A stretch of 64,000 bases of DNA, from NCBI GenBank assembly GCA_963675055.2, contig CAXXJE010000004.1, positions 682,001 to 746,000 on the forward strand, given 5' to 3'. Origin of the DNA: PGYT01 sp963675055 (GTDB taxonomy: Bacteria; Bacteroidota; Ignavibacteria; Ignavibacteriales; Melioribacteraceae). Every line of letters begins with the position of its first letter. Positions within the stretch are counted from its first letter, which is position 1. The notes under the pieces are model-generated. The model ran no database searches. It had not been told where the DNA came from and was given only the letters and a program-made list of their open reading frames with translations. Below, piece by piece: positions 35,585 to 45,567 of this stretch. The position numbers were made by a program, and so were the translations under genes.

Positions 35585-35613
35585 ACATATATTCTCTGTT
35601 TAAGGTAATTTTT

Positions 35614-37149
35614 TTAAAGTTCGCAGTACAAACCGTCATCTGCCAGGTTCTTACAAGGATACCGCCATGTAGTCCCTTCACCCTCAATAAGATCATCTGC
35701 TTTCTCGGGACCCCATGTACCGCAAGGATAACCGTATAGTGGTATTGATTTGTCGGTTGCCCACGTTTCCTGAACAGGTTTGATAAACTTCCATAATTCT
35801 TCAACCGCATCTCCCCTGGTGTACAAGGTCGAATCACCCACCATGCAATCCAGTAGTAGTCTCTCATAAGCATCAGGAACTTTATTACCGTCAAGATCCG
35901 AGTAATGAAAATCCATATTAACATTCTGGACTTTGAAACCCTGCCCAGGCACTTTCATACCGAATTTTAGAAGGAGTCCTTCATCAGGCTGAATTCGGAT
36001 TACAAGTTGGTTACAAGCTTCACCCTCCGCCTGATAGCTGCCGAAAAGCCAGTGAGGAGTTTTATTGAAGTGTATTACAACTTCCGTCACGCGAGTGGGA
36101 AGCCTCTTTCCGCTTCGGATATAAAACGGTACTCCGCCCCATCTCCAGTTATCAATATAGAATTTCAGCGCCACAAAAGTTTCCGTTCTTGATTCCGGAT
36201 TCACACCTTGTTCATCCCTGTAGCCAACCTGCATATTTCCCCTCACATGGGATGCAATATACTGTCCTCTTATCACATTATGCTTAATATCATCCACAGT
36301 CAACGGACGAAGAGCCTGGAATACTTTAAGTGTTTCATTCCTTATCGCATTTGAATCGAAGGATGACGGCGGTTCCATCGCTACAATCCCCGTCATTTGC
36401 ATTAAATGATTCTGAACCATATCGCGCAGTGTTCCGGCGCCTTCATAGTATCCACCTCGTCCTTCTACACCAATACTTTCCGCAGAAGTTATTTCAACCC
36501 TGTTGATATAATTCCTGTTCCATAATGGTTCGAATATACCGTTACTGAATCTTGTAACGAGGATATTCTGAACAGTCTCCTTGCCCAGATAGTGATCGAT
36601 CCTGTACAATTGGTGTTCATCGAAGTTCTTTAAAAGTTCCAGATTCAACTCTTTGGCGGATTCAAGATCATACCCGAACGGTTTCTCTATTATCAGTCTT
36701 CTGAAGTTACCCTCGGATTGGTTTAATCCGTTGGCGGCCAGATACTCAGAGATAATGCTGTACAAACTCGGTGGAGTGGAAAGGTAGAAAATATAATTAG
36801 GATTAATCGATAAATCAGAACTCATTTTATCGAGACGATCTTTTAATAATTTATAATCATCTTTCTCAGCCGTATCAATCGGTAAATAGTGAAGCTTTTC
36901 AATAAACTTGTTCACTTCAGAATCATCGACCTCATCAACGAATTCTATTAAGGATTCGCTCATCCTGTCCTGAAAAACCTCGTCACTTAATTTAGTTCTA
37001 CCGACACCAAGGACTGCGAACTTGTCCGGCAGGTATCCCTGGATCTGAAGATCATACAATGCCGGGATTAACTTCCTTTTAGTTAAATCTCCAGATGCTC
37101 CGAAGATCACGAGTATTTGTTCATCCGGTTTATCAGTTTTATCTTTCAT
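35614..37149 (-). CDS. zwf: Glucose-6-phosphate 1-dehydrogenase
   Basis: This enzyme oxidises glucose 6-phosphate with NADP as the first step of the oxidative pentose phosphate pathway. The nucleotide-binding motif IFGASGDLTKRKL is near residue 20. The substrate Lys is in YRIDHYLGKETVQN and the catalytic His in MVQNHLMQM. At 511 residues the length is normal. GAGGATCT lies just before the ATG. It is the first gene of zwf-pgl-pgi. Confidence 0.95.
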   Translation of the reverse strand: MKDKTDKPDEQILVIFGASGDLTKRKLIPALYDLQIQGYLPDKFAVLGVGRTKLSDEVFQDRMSESLIEFVDEVDDSEVNKFIEKLHYLPIDTAEKDDYKLLKDRLDKMSSDLSINPNYIFYLSTPPSLYSIISEYLAANGLNQSEGNFRRLIIEKPFGYDLESAKELNLELLKNFDEHQLYRIDHYLGKETVQNILVTRFSNGIFEPLWNRNYINRVEITSAESIGVEGRGGYYEGAGTLRDMVQNHLMQMTGIVAMEPPSSFDSNAIRNETLKVFQALRPLTVDDIKHNVIRGQYIASHVRGNMQVGYRDEQGVNPESRTETFVALKFYIDNWRWGGVPFYIRSGKRLPTRVTEVVIHFNKTPHWLFGSYQAEGEACNQLVIRIQPDEGLLLKFGMKVPGQGFKVQNVNMDFHYSDLDGNKVPDAYERLLLDCMVGDSTLYTRGDAVEELWKFIKPVQETWATDKSIPLYGYPCGTWGPEKADDLIEGEGTTWRYPCKNLADDGLYCEL

Positions 37150-37258
37150 AGATCCTCAAAAGCATAGCTATAACATTTTGACTTTTATTCCCAAACATAA
37201 TCCTGTGCCCGCAAGTTCCGATATTAATCAGGATCAAATTTATAACCTTGTTCCAGAC

Positions 37259-38392
37259 TTACTTTGCAATAATCATAAAAGCATTATATACTTTTCTTTC
37301 GCCCGTTTTATCTGAAGGTTTATTAACCAGACTGTCGCTAACAAACATGGCTGATGAACCGCCACCGTCGAAATTAAGCGCCTCATAACACCCAACCGAT
37401 TTCATAAATTCTGCTAATTCCTTTATGGACATTCCCATACTGTAATTTTCCTGACGTCCGTCCACAACAGCAACAAACAACTTTGTTCTGGTTTTATTAT
37501 ACCCGATAGCGGTTCTGGGATTGTTGCCAAGAAATCCTTTACTGGTTAATCCCTCATGACCGACATAACTTTCCTTTATTTTACCTTCCTTAAATAAGCC
37601 TGGAAGTCCGCCGGTCATAGTTCTAATTCCTTCAGTAGTTCCTGAAAATGTTGGAAGTAATTCTATTACCGTATTATCAGCAGAATCAAAATTCCCATAA
37701 GACGCATTCAGTCTTAAAACCAGCATATTGCTGCTCGATATAGTGATACTGTCCGAATCAATCAGACCTATCAGTGTAATCATCTCAGGCTTATTCGGTT
37801 CAATAGTTCCGTCATACTCAAATTGGTAGTATACTTTGTTTGTATACCTTGGCACAGGACCTCGCCAGTACTTTGAAAATAAGTCAGCAGCTAATGTTGA
37901 ATCCTGGCTATTTATAGCGTCTAGTAATAGTGTATCACCTTCGCACACCAATTTTCCTTCAAAACGGAATTTACCAATATCAGGAATATTACTATCATCA
38001 AATGCAATCATAGATCTATTAAGATTAACCGCCTTGATTAGCTCACCATTCCGCACAATTGAGTTCTGCGCCTGATAAGGATTGTCTCCAAAAAAGTCTG
38101 CATTAACAGCACCAAGTACTTGTGTCCACTCGCTGATTTTCCTTGTAGATATTCCTGAAACAGTTTCCCCGCCAAGGTTCAGCGAATCCTTTGCAATTGC
38201 AACTGTAACATCGATTAACGGGTCAGATAAATCAGCTTCAAAAAGATGGATCACTACCGGTTTTGAAGTGTCTGCTATTGTATAATGAATACAGCCCGGA
38301 TCGACTTGTTCAACTGAAAGAGTATCATACGATTGAGCATTAATCGAAGTAGAAAGTAAAATAATTAGAGTAAGGTAAAGGAATATTTTCAT
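37259..38392 (-). CDS. Exported phosphodiester glycosidase (NAGPA-like) domain protein
   Basis: A 377-residue protein with a signal peptide (MKIFLYLTLIILLSTSINA). The C-terminal part has the NAGPA/DUF2233 signature: RTAIGYNKTRTKLFVAVVDGR, MSIKELAEFMKSVGCYEALNFDGGGSSAMFV. Members hydrolyse N-acetylglucosaminyl phosphodiesters on glycans or cell-wall polymers. The protein is probably periplasmic. It is the last gene of the envelope cluster. Confidence 0.86.
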   Translation of the reverse strand: MKIFLYLTLIILLSTSINAQSYDTLSVEQVDPGCIHYTIADTSKPVVIHLFEADLSDPLIDVTVAIAKDSLNLGGETVSGISTRKISEWTQVLGAVNADFFGDNPYQAQNSIVRNGELIKAVNLNRSMIAFDDSNIPDIGKFRFEGKLVCEGDTLLLDAINSQDSTLAADLFSKYWRGPVPRYTNKVYYQFEYDGTIEPNKPEMITLIGLIDSDSITISSSNMLVLRLNASYGNFDSADNTVIELLPTFSGTTEGIRTMTGGLPGLFKEGKIKESYVGHEGLTSKGFLGNNPRTAIGYNKTRTKLFVAVVDGRQENYSMGMSIKELAEFMKSVGCYEALNFDGGGSSAMFVSDSLVNKPSDKTGERKVYNAFMIIAK

Positions 38393-38403
38393 TTTATCAT
38401 CCG

Positions 38404-39294
38404 CTATTTTGAGATTACATAATTGTAAATCATTTTTGATATTTGCCGCTGGAGTTCAAGCCCGGCATCATCGTCTTCAACATTTTTCGAGAGAAGCACA
38501 AGAATATATTTTTTGCCGTCGGGTAAATACACTATACCGGAATCATGCCTGACACCTGTGATCCAGCCGGTTTTATGTGCCATTTTCACATCATCCGGCA
38601 AAGGTGAAGGAATGGTTTCGTTGAATTTCTGATCGAGCAATACTTTAATCATCTCATCCGACGAAGGAAGTTTTTTTTCAGCCAGCGCATCAAATATCGC
38701 AGCAAGGTCATAAGCTGTGGTCGTGTTATTCATTCCCTGTCTATATGCTTTAATATCCTCTACTCCCCGGAGAACTTGTATATCATCCGCACCGAGCCCC
38801 CGCATCGTATTTGTAACGTTCTTTGCTCCAACTGTATCGATTAATAAATTTGTTGCAAGATTGCTGCTGACAGTTATCATTTCGTAAACAAGCTGGTAAA
38901 TCGTTCTTTTCTTACCCAGATAATTGTAAAGACTGTCGCCGCTGTCCTCATCTATGTCCATACTGTAGTTACTTCCGTCAACAATACTTTTGAAGTCATT
39001 TATAACTTCAAGAGAATCATCGATATTAAACTTACCTTCTGCAGCCTGTTTGTAAACTTCAATCATAACGGGAGTTTTCATTGTGCTGGCAGCGTGGAAG
39101 TTTTCCTTCTCCCGGATGTACAGTGCTTCCCCGGTCTGCATATCAACAAATGCAACAGCGTAAGTACCCTGCACATTACTTATTGATTCTTCAATACTGG
39201 ATTTTAATTCGTTAAGTGTCATATGTTCTCCCCCAGAACATGAATGAATAAATAATATTGATAGCAATGATAACAATAACTTTATGAGTTTCAT
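38404..39294 (-). CDS. Class A beta-lactamase-like serine hydrolase (lipoprotein)
   Basis: This penicillin-binding-type hydrolase has a lipobox (LSILFIHSC) and thus a likely membrane anchor. The SxxK motif STMK (S70-K73) is present, SxN as SSN in VSSNLATN, and KTG in HKTGWITG. The RGVEDIKAYRQGMNN segment is as in class A-related serine hydrolases, not in true resistance enzymes with the ExxLN omega loop. The ATG at 39294 is preferred over TTG at 39300, which overlaps the preceding stop. Activity on antibiotics cannot be inferred. Confidence 0.83.
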   Translation of the reverse strand: MKLIKLLLSLLSILFIHSCSGGEHMTLNELKSSIEESISNVQGTYAVAFVDMQTGEALYIREKENFHAASTMKTPVMIEVYKQAAEGKFNIDDSLEVINDFKSIVDGSNYSMDIDEDSGDSLYNYLGKKRTIYQLVYEMITVSSNLATNLLIDTVGAKNVTNTMRGLGADDIQVLRGVEDIKAYRQGMNNTTTAYDLAAIFDALAEKKLPSSDEMIKVLLDQKFNETIPSPLPDDVKMAHKTGWITGVRHDSGIVYLPDGKKYILVLLSKNVEDDDAGLELQRQISKMIYNYVISK

Positions 39295-39296
39295 AT

Positions 39297-39752
39297 TCAA
39301 TCTACTCCAAATAGTTTTTTAATTTCACTGTTGTCTATGGATCTAATCGCTTCTTCCTCTGAATTTTTGGATTCCTTCTTCATAAGGTCCGAAGCATATT
39401 TCTCACTTTTAATTACTTTGCAGCTGTTGACCCTTGCAAACTCAATAATATTATTATCCGAGGAAACGACACAAATTGTCTTAGGATTTTTCACCGTCAT
39501 AATTTCATGCTTTATCCGTTCATCTGCAGTACGGTCTTCGGAGTAGTCGATTCGTAAGTTGTTGGTTTTTATTGCTTCCTTTTTATGTCCGTCGAAGTGA
39601 AGTGTAACTGAAACCTTCTTGTTGGTAAAATACCTGTCGATAATATGAGCCCCCCTGGAACGGGAATCGATGGACTTCCCCTTTCTGAATGATTCGAACT
39701 TGCTTAACTTGCCGATCAGATTGTTGCCGTCTATGATATAGTGTTTGATCAT
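39297..39752 (-). CDS. NYN-domain (YacP-like) putative nuclease
   Basis: A 151-residue PIN-like protein. YIIDGNNLIGKL begins the fold and VVSSDNNIIEFARVNSCKVI carries the second acidic cluster, both typical of YacP/NYN RNA-binding nucleases. Related proteins take part in RNA processing. The C-terminal ~30 residues are charged. It lies four bases from lptD and overlaps the serine hydrolase, so it is co-transcribed with envelope genes for no obvious reason. Confidence 0.85.
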   Translation of the reverse strand: MIKHYIIDGNNLIGKLSKFESFRKGKSIDSRSRGAHIIDRYFTNKKVSVTLHFDGHKKEAIKTNNLRIDYSEDRTADERIKHEIMTVKNPKTICVVSSDNNIIEFARVNSCKVIKSEKYASDLMKKESKNSEEEAIRSIDNSEIKKLFGVD

Positions 39753-39756
39753 GGGA

Positions 39757-42423
39757 TTAGAATCCGGAATAAATATCTCTACTCTTAGTTAACTTCAGGT
39801 CTCTGAGTTCAGGCGCTTTCATACGAATCTCAAACCGGAATCCCCGCCAACGTCCGATAGGATTCCAGATAAAGTTCATTTCCCAGCAATGGAGATCCCT
39901 GAAGATAGTAATCTGCGGTGCATTGAGTTTTCGCTCTTCAAAGTCATAGTTTCCGCGAAATGTAAGTTTCCAGTTCTGGCTTAAGCTAAGACTTAAGTTA
40001 ATACCGGCATTGGAAGTAACAACAGGATTATCCGGATTATTCTTGTTCAGGTTATAATTAAAATTTAGTCCTAACGTCCATGGGATTGTAAAATCAGAAG
40101 TCTCGGTATCATCGCCCAGATATCCGCGGTTGTCGTCAATATCGGGTATATCATTACCGATCTCATCATCCCCGTTAGGTTTATTTTTCCCGTCCCTGTC
40201 TTCGCCCGCAATTTTTTCACCTGAAAGAGTCGTAGACACATTCAGACTAAGATTACGCAGCCGCAATAAACCCTTATTTTCCGATAAGAGATATCGGTTC
40301 ACGGTACGAACAGATGTAGAAGATTCTATCGGTTCATAATCATAAAACGAATAACTCGACGAACCGTTAAAACTCAGGATATTGCCGATTTGGGTTCTGA
40401 AGCTTAATCGCAGATCTGATAATCTAAGACTATCCGCAGCAAAATTATAACCTGTTGATGCCGACAGGTTCAGTAGTTGTATTTTCTGTTCCTGGGATGC
40501 AGTATCGGTCGGATCCTTTTCTGTCTTCATCTCGAACAGGTTGCCCAGGGAAAAGTTTATACTCTGTCTTTCACCGCTGCCGGCACCACCGAATATACCA
40601 TCCCTGTATTTGTCATACTCTTCGTACTCTTCGGTTGCAGGATTATATACTTCATCATAATAGCCCCAGTAATCCTTACTGAAGTCCGGCTGATATTGAT
40701 AACTGATTGAGGGAGTCAGCGTATGACGCATAGCCTTGATTCCAAGGATTCCCGGTTGCGCCATTCCGTAAAGCTTTGTTGAAGCGGACAATCTGAAGCT
40801 GAAATCTCTTACAAAATTGATCTCCTTAACATCCGATTCAACTCTTTCGTAAACTGTGCTGTCACCATCTTCAACTTCCTGGTAATCAACCTTCAAACGT
40901 TTATCGTACCATTTTTCGGTGTAGCTTATACTCGGTGAAATATTGAAGAAACCGATCTTTGGAGATGCGTTCAACGTAAAGTCGTGCTGAATACCGCCGC
41001 GAATCTCCCGGTTGTATCCGTTAATTGTATCGGCGGAAAGAGAATCATCCACTTCTACCGGTATTATTTCTGTATACGATGTTTTAGTTCGCTTATTATT
41101 GAATCTGGCACCATAGTTGAATCCTATGTATTCATACCATGCCTGATCTTTCTTTGCTACACCTTCACGCTTGAAAGGATACTTCTGCGACATGTTGAAG
41201 TTCATGCTCGGAAGAACTTCGGTAATATTGCCGTTATCCAGATTCTGATTCCTGCTGTAACCGATAGTCAAACTGTTTCCCGATTCATCCCATCTCTTCG
41301 AGAATGTCGCGTTGGATGTCACATTCTGTGTAGTATAATCGTTGTAGCTTCTAGTGTTAGTCTGGAGAAACTCATTAGACATGAAAGATAAATTGGCGTT
41401 GAGCGATGTTGTTGGATTTATATCCTGATTATGTCTCAGGCTAATACTCCAATTAAGTTTTTCCTGAAAGTCGGGATCTCCCGCTTCCCCGTTACTGACA
41501 AGTCTGGAATACTCCCCGGTAAAATTCCCCGTATAAGCATATCGCTTCTTATACCTGTATCGTGTCCTGTACCTGTACCCGCCCATTGTATAATAGTCGG
41601 CTCCGAGCATTAAATCCATGTAATCGCTTATCGCCCAGAAGTAGCCCATATTTCTGAAGGTATGCCCCTGCGTACTGTTGAATCCATACGTGGGAATGAT
41701 TATACCTGATCTGCGCCCCGACTGATTCGGCAGAACAGCAAAGGGCAACGGAATTGGAATAGGGACACCTCCGATATGCATAAAAATCCAGTTCGCAACA
41801 ATTTTATCGTTTTGGATAACCTTCATCTTAGACGCAGTGAAATAGGTGTCCGGAGTATCGCTATCACACGTAGTGTACATTCCGTCTTCAACAAAGTATG
41901 TCCGTTTATCAACTTTCTTTACGTTTTGCCCCTGGTAAGACTTATCATCATCAACATTTTTGGCGAGTGAAATGTATCCCTGCTGCGTTTTAAAATTATA
42001 CTTTAATGTTGTACCCTCATAAACTTCATCCGCTTCGGAGAGTACTGGTGTATCGATAAGTTTCCCTTCGGATGCTTCCGCTGTATCGACGGCGCCTTTG
42101 GCGTCAAGAGTGTTTGTCGTGAAATCCACGGTAATATCGGCGCTTTTAAGTTCCGAAGTATTATACTTGAGTTCACCCTTTCCGTAGAGGTACATTTTTT
42201 TATTCTTAACATCGAATGAAAGAGAATCGTTTGCATTTGCGAAGACTATAGCGTCAACGTCATACTTTTTATCAGTTTTGCCTGAATCAGCAATAGATGA
42301 AGAATCAGGCAACACTGTTGAAAGTAAATCCGCCGGATTTGCATAACTTGACAATGAATCAACGTTCTGGGCGAATAAGCCGGAAGTGGTGAAAAACAAT
42401 AATGTCAGGAATAATCTCTTCAT
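39757..42423 (-). CDS. lptD: LPS-assembly outer-membrane protein LptD-like
   Basis: This is an 888-residue outer-membrane protein with a signal peptide (MKRLFLTLLFFTTSGLFAQ). An OstA/LptA-like beta-jellyroll follows at about residues 50-220 (DVKNKKMYLYGKGELKYNTSELKSADITVDF, LKYNFKTQQGYIS). The remainder is a barrel rich in aromatic, antiparallel strand patterns and repeated YRYRTRYRYKKRY. In the family it inserts LPS or lipooligosaccharide into the outer leaflet with LptE. The final residues are long-strand and not a T9SS domain. It is the long gene of the envelope cluster. Confidence 0.88.
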   Translation of the reverse strand: MKRLFLTLLFFTTSGLFAQNVDSLSSYANPADLLSTVLPDSSSIADSGKTDKKYDVDAIVFANANDSLSFDVKNKKMYLYGKGELKYNTSELKSADITVDFTTNTLDAKGAVDTAEASEGKLIDTPVLSEADEVYEGTTLKYNFKTQQGYISLAKNVDDDKSYQGQNVKKVDKRTYFVEDGMYTTCDSDTPDTYFTASKMKVIQNDKIVANWIFMHIGGVPIPIPLPFAVLPNQSGRRSGIIIPTYGFNSTQGHTFRNMGYFWAISDYMDLMLGADYYTMGGYRYRTRYRYKKRYAYTGNFTGEYSRLVSNGEAGDPDFQEKLNWSISLRHNQDINPTTSLNANLSFMSNEFLQTNTRSYNDYTTQNVTSNATFSKRWDESGNSLTIGYSRNQNLDNGNITEVLPSMNFNMSQKYPFKREGVAKKDQAWYEYIGFNYGARFNNKRTKTSYTEIIPVEVDDSLSADTINGYNREIRGGIQHDFTLNASPKIGFFNISPSISYTEKWYDKRLKVDYQEVEDGDSTVYERVESDVKEINFVRDFSFRLSASTKLYGMAQPGILGIKAMRHTLTPSISYQYQPDFSKDYWGYYDEVYNPATEEYEEYDKYRDGIFGGAGSGERQSINFSLGNLFEMKTEKDPTDTASQEQKIQLLNLSASTGYNFAADSLRLSDLRLSFRTQIGNILSFNGSSSYSFYDYEPIESSTSVRTVNRYLLSENKGLLRLRNLSLNVSTTLSGEKIAGEDRDGKNKPNGDDEIGNDIPDIDDNRGYLGDDTETSDFTIPWTLGLNFNYNLNKNNPDNPVVTSNAGINLSLSLSQNWKLTFRGNYDFEERKLNAPQITIFRDLHCWEMNFIWNPIGRWRGFRFEIRMKAPELRDLKLTKSRDIYSGF

Positions 42424-42488
42424 GATTCAACGTCAACGAGGTAATACGAATTTTAATTGATAACAAAAATAAGGAATACGCAGCTTTA

Positions 42489-43091
42489 TTATCTAAAAGT
42501 ATGATCAACAATTTTAACCGGTTCGGGATAGGCTAAATCGCCGAAAGATGTTTCAAGCACCGGACTCGCAATAACCTGAACATTTGTCGTGGAACCCTGC
42601 TTACCGCCGAGTTTCAACGCTAAATTAACCGCTTCCTCAACTCCGCGATTCTCGAAGAATTCCAATAAGTCCATTTCAATCTTTAGGCTTATAATTTTCT
42701 GTTCCCCTATTCCGGGCACAACAAGCGGTTCATCGATATTCCCGGAAATCGTCTTCTTCCCGTTCAGATATAATTCCCACGGAAATGACTTTAACTTGAG
42801 ATCCGTTGCGGGATATCCGCCGGTACCGTCATTAGGATTAGCCGCAGCTATGTTTACATTAAAACTAACCGGAAGTTCCCCCGAGGCGAGAGCAGAGCTC
42901 AATTTAAGGACATCAAATGTATTAAAGTCTGATAATTTTGATTTATTATTAATGCTAATTCCGTTTACGCGAAAGCTGTTCACCGAATCAAGTTTGAATT
43001 TTAGCCGGGACACATTAGTGATAGTCTGCAAAATGCTGCAGGCGCTAAATACCAAAGCAGTTGAGAACAGTATAATAATTATCTTCTTCAA
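42489..43091 (-). CDS. LEA14-like (WHy-type) lipoprotein
   Basis: A 200-residue predicted lipoprotein (lipobox in STALVFSAC). The middle has the beta-sandwich pattern of LEA type 2/WHy domains: FNVNIAAANPNDGTGGYPATDLKLKSFPWELYLNGKKTISG. Its function is unknown; members of this fold may bind hydrophobic ligands. It starts with TTG at 43091 overlapping the preceding stop (TTGA). Confidence 0.75.
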   Translation of the reverse strand: MKKIIIILFSTALVFSACSILQTITNVSRLKFKLDSVNSFRVNGISINNKSKLSDFNTFDVLKLSSALASGELPVSFNVNIAAANPNDGTGGYPATDLKLKSFPWELYLNGKKTISGNIDEPLVVPGIGEQKIISLKIEMDLLEFFENRGVEEAVNLALKLGGKQGSTTNVQVIASPVLETSFGDLAYPEPVKIVDHTFR

Positions 43092-44077
43092 ACCGGTGAA
43101 TTCTCCCTTATGATATTTGTAATTTGATCAGCCACGATAAGCGCTTTAAGTCCGTCTCTGCCGCTGACAACAGGTGTTGTATCATTGGAAATCGCGTCAA
43201 TAAATAACTGCAGTTCATACTTCAATGCATTAACATTTTTCTGCTGCGGCTGTTCATAGACTACAGCTTTTTTATTATCTCCAACTCCCATCTCACCGAA
43301 TGAAAGGAAATGTTCAAGATTATCCTCACCCGGCGATACAAGCCTGTATACTTCAGAAACTCCTGATATAAAGTCCAAAGCAATGTAAGCATCCTTCTGG
43401 AATATTCGCATCTTTCTCATTTTTTTCTGTGATATCCTGCTTGCCGTTACATTAGCAACTGCGCCGTTCTCGAATTCCACCCTGGCATTCGCAATATCAA
43501 TGTTTTCAGAAACCACCGGCACACCGCTGGCTTTAATATCCTTCACTTCGCTTTTAATCAAACTTAGAATAATATCAATATCATGAATCATAAGATCATG
43601 TATGACCGCTACGTCGGTCCCGCGCGGATTGAACTGTGCGAGCCTGTCGGTCTGAATAAACATCGGAGCCAGATTATACTTTTCAAGTGAGATGAGTGCC
43701 GGGTTGAATCGTTCAATATGTCCAACCTGAAGTTTCAAATTCCTTGATTCAGCGAGTGCAACAATCTCTTCCGCCTCGGATATTTTAGCAGTAATCGGCT
43801 TCTCAACAAAAACATGTTTCCCCTGTTCAAGCGCTTTCTTCACAAGGTTATAATGCGCGCTTGTTGTTGCAACGATGGAAACTGCATCAACTTTCTTTAT
43901 AAGACTTTCTACCGTATCATAAACCGATACATGATGCTCATTCGCAACTTTTTGAGCCTTTGTCGGATCAGCATCATGTATGCCTGCAATTTCACAATTA
44001 TTTACTTCTTTCAATAGTTTGGTATGAAGATTACCCAGATGACCGGTTCCAATCACTCCAATATTAATTTTACTCAT
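43088..44077 (-). CDS. Gfo/Idh/MocA family oxidoreductase
   Basis: A 329-residue NAD(P)-dependent sugar dehydrogenase-like protein. The Rossmann fold starts NIGVIGTGHLGNLHTKLLKE, and KHVFVEKPITAKISEAEEI carries the conserved EKP. HDLMIHDIDIILSLI matches the C-terminal substrate domain. It may modify a nucleotide sugar for envelope polysaccharide, in keeping with its neighbours. It starts one base inside the preceding stop. Confidence 0.9.
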   Translation of the reverse strand: MSKINIGVIGTGHLGNLHTKLLKEVNNCEIAGIHDADPTKAQKVANEHHVSVYDTVESLIKKVDAVSIVATTSAHYNLVKKALEQGKHVFVEKPITAKISEAEEIVALAESRNLKLQVGHIERFNPALISLEKYNLAPMFIQTDRLAQFNPRGTDVAVIHDLMIHDIDIILSLIKSEVKDIKASGVPVVSENIDIANARVEFENGAVANVTASRISQKKMRKMRIFQKDAYIALDFISGVSEVYRLVSPGEDNLEHFLSFGEMGVGDNKKAVVYEQPQQKNVNALKYELQLFIDAISNDTTPVVSGRDGLKALIVADQITNIIRENSPV

Positions 44078-45288
44078 TATTTTCCGCTCGATATTTTTTT
44101 ATAACCAATAATCTCATCATACTCCCCTTTTAGTTCAGACTTGTAATAAAGGAAAATATAATAATTGTTCCCCGTTGTCCATGAATTTCCTTCAATTGAA
44201 AGCCAGTTAATATCTTCAACAGTTTCCTGTGCATCAGTACCGGTAACGTACATGTAATCGTAAATACCCCGTTTAAGCTCAACAGTCAGGTAATAAAGAT
44301 CCTTCGTATCCTTGTACATTTTGAATCCGGGATAAACAGTCCAGTCTGTAAATGCGCCGACGAGATAAACGTCGTCCGTAATAGTTTCAGGCAGTCTTAA
44401 CTCAAACGTAACATTCATATAATCGGAATATTCATTTTTATAATCATTCAGGAGAAAGGCACCGTTATTATCCCTGCCTTTGTAGTTGAACAGTCTCGAG
44501 ACATCAACTCCATCGAAATGCGCATTAGTATAAGGTGGGGAATACTTGTTCCTGTCCCTTATATCAGCCTGCCTGTATTCATTACCCGGCTGAATGTCCC
44601 TTGCAGTATACTGAAACTTCATCCCGCCTCCCCACTCAAAACTACGAGTATCGCTGGTGTAATTTTTCTTAATAATTACGGGATAATCCAATTTATGGTT
44701 TTCGATAATCTCCACATTTTGCAAACGAAATTCATCCAGTGAATCCGGTAATACAAACTTAGTTGTTACATTAAAAACCTGTCCAAAAGTACTCGGATCG
44801 GAACTTACTCCACCCAGTTGTTCTCGCTTAATTTCCGCGGACATCTGTAACCGTTCGTGGATATAAAAGAATTTGCCTTCCCCATACACAATGCTGGTAT
44901 CTTCATAATCAGTAATAAAATACCGCCATTTGCCGGAATAAGGAAATTTAACGTTATTATTTGGGAAGACTGCTTTACAGTGATAATCAGCTCCGGATAC
45001 AGTTGTAGGCAGCCTGTCATACCACAGGTTGCGTTCAATATTATAACCATTGTTTTGAAGAAAAATATTCTCCACCGGTTTCCAGTTTCTGTCACAGAAT
45101 CTGAATACAATAACAAGATCGGGAAGAGTATTTGATTCAACGTCAAATTCGATTTTCAATTTGTCATCAGCTAATAATACCGGCAGGGATTTCTCGTCAC
45201 CCAACTTTGTGGCTTTAAGACTAAGTATATAAGGATCTGAAGCCAGAGTGACGGAAGAGAGAAACAAAAATACTAGTAAACACTTCAT
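44077..45288 (-). CDS. Type IX secretion system plug protein (DUF5103)
   Basis: A 403-residue exported protein (signal peptide MKCLLVFLFLSSVTLAS). It has the DUF5103 beta-rich pattern with IVFRFCDRNWKPVENIFL and the C-terminal CBM48-like sheet VYLVGAFTDWTVYPGFKMY. This family plugs the T9SS outer-membrane channel in Bacteroidota. The presence of two CTD-bearing cargo genes in the window supports a working T9SS. It is upstream of the lipoprotein, LptD and other envelope genes. Confidence 0.86.
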   Translation of the reverse strand: MKCLLVFLFLSSVTLASDPYILSLKATKLGDEKSLPVLLADDKLKIEFDVESNTLPDLVIVFRFCDRNWKPVENIFLQNNGYNIERNLWYDRLPTTVSGADYHCKAVFPNNNVKFPYSGKWRYFITDYEDTSIVYGEGKFFYIHERLQMSAEIKREQLGGVSSDPSTFGQVFNVTTKFVLPDSLDEFRLQNVEIIENHKLDYPVIIKKNYTSDTRSFEWGGGMKFQYTARDIQPGNEYRQADIRDRNKYSPPYTNAHFDGVDVSRLFNYKGRDNNGAFLLNDYKNEYSDYMNVTFELRLPETITDDVYLVGAFTDWTVYPGFKMYKDTKDLYYLTVELKRGIYDYMYVTGTDAQETVEDINWLSIEGNSWTTGNNYYIFLYYKSELKGEYDEIIGYKKISSGK

Positions 45289-45297
45289 TCAGCGGGC

Positions 45298-45567
45298 CTA
45301 AAATATTTCAACACATTTGATAGAACTGAACGGCACCCATATTTTAACAGCCTGACCGTCCCTGATCGCTTCGAGGAAGAGAGCATCATCGAAAGCGCTT
45401 ATCAGCTTACCGGTTTTAAAGACAATCTCGTAAAACGTAGAATGCTCCTCTTTTTTCCCAGTACCGTATACAACACCATAATTTTCATTCATTGTAATGT
45501 TAACAGTACGATCAATAAACAGCGACCAATCAAGTTCACGTAATTTTTTTTCTGAATTATCTGCCAT
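45298..45567 (-). CDS. Small hypothetical protein, Sm-like fold possible
   Basis: An 89-residue protein: FIDRTVNITMNENYGVVYGTGKKEEHST, then YEIVFKTGKLISAFDDALFLEAI and ending VWVPFSSIKCVEIF-like strands. The strand order and a central helix-free core recall small Sm/Hfq or PRC folds, but I cannot name the family. It is ten bases from the T9SS plug protein gene and likely first in the operon. Confidence 0.5.
   Translation of the reverse strand: MADNSEKKLRELDWSLFIDRTVNITMNENYGVVYGTGKKEEHSTFYEIVFKTGKLISAFDDALFLEAIRDGQAVKIWVPFSSIKCVEIF

Noticed and set aside
38404..39294. Antibiotic-resistance class A beta-lactamase
   Set aside because: SxxK and KTG are present, but the omega-loop ExxLN of true class A enzymes is absent and the protein is lipid-anchored; only a serine hydrolase can be claimed.
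40477..41391. Long plus-strand open frames opposite lptD (up to 135 residues)
   Set aside because: They are shadows of the intact minus-strand lptD frame with no family motifs or ribosome binding site.
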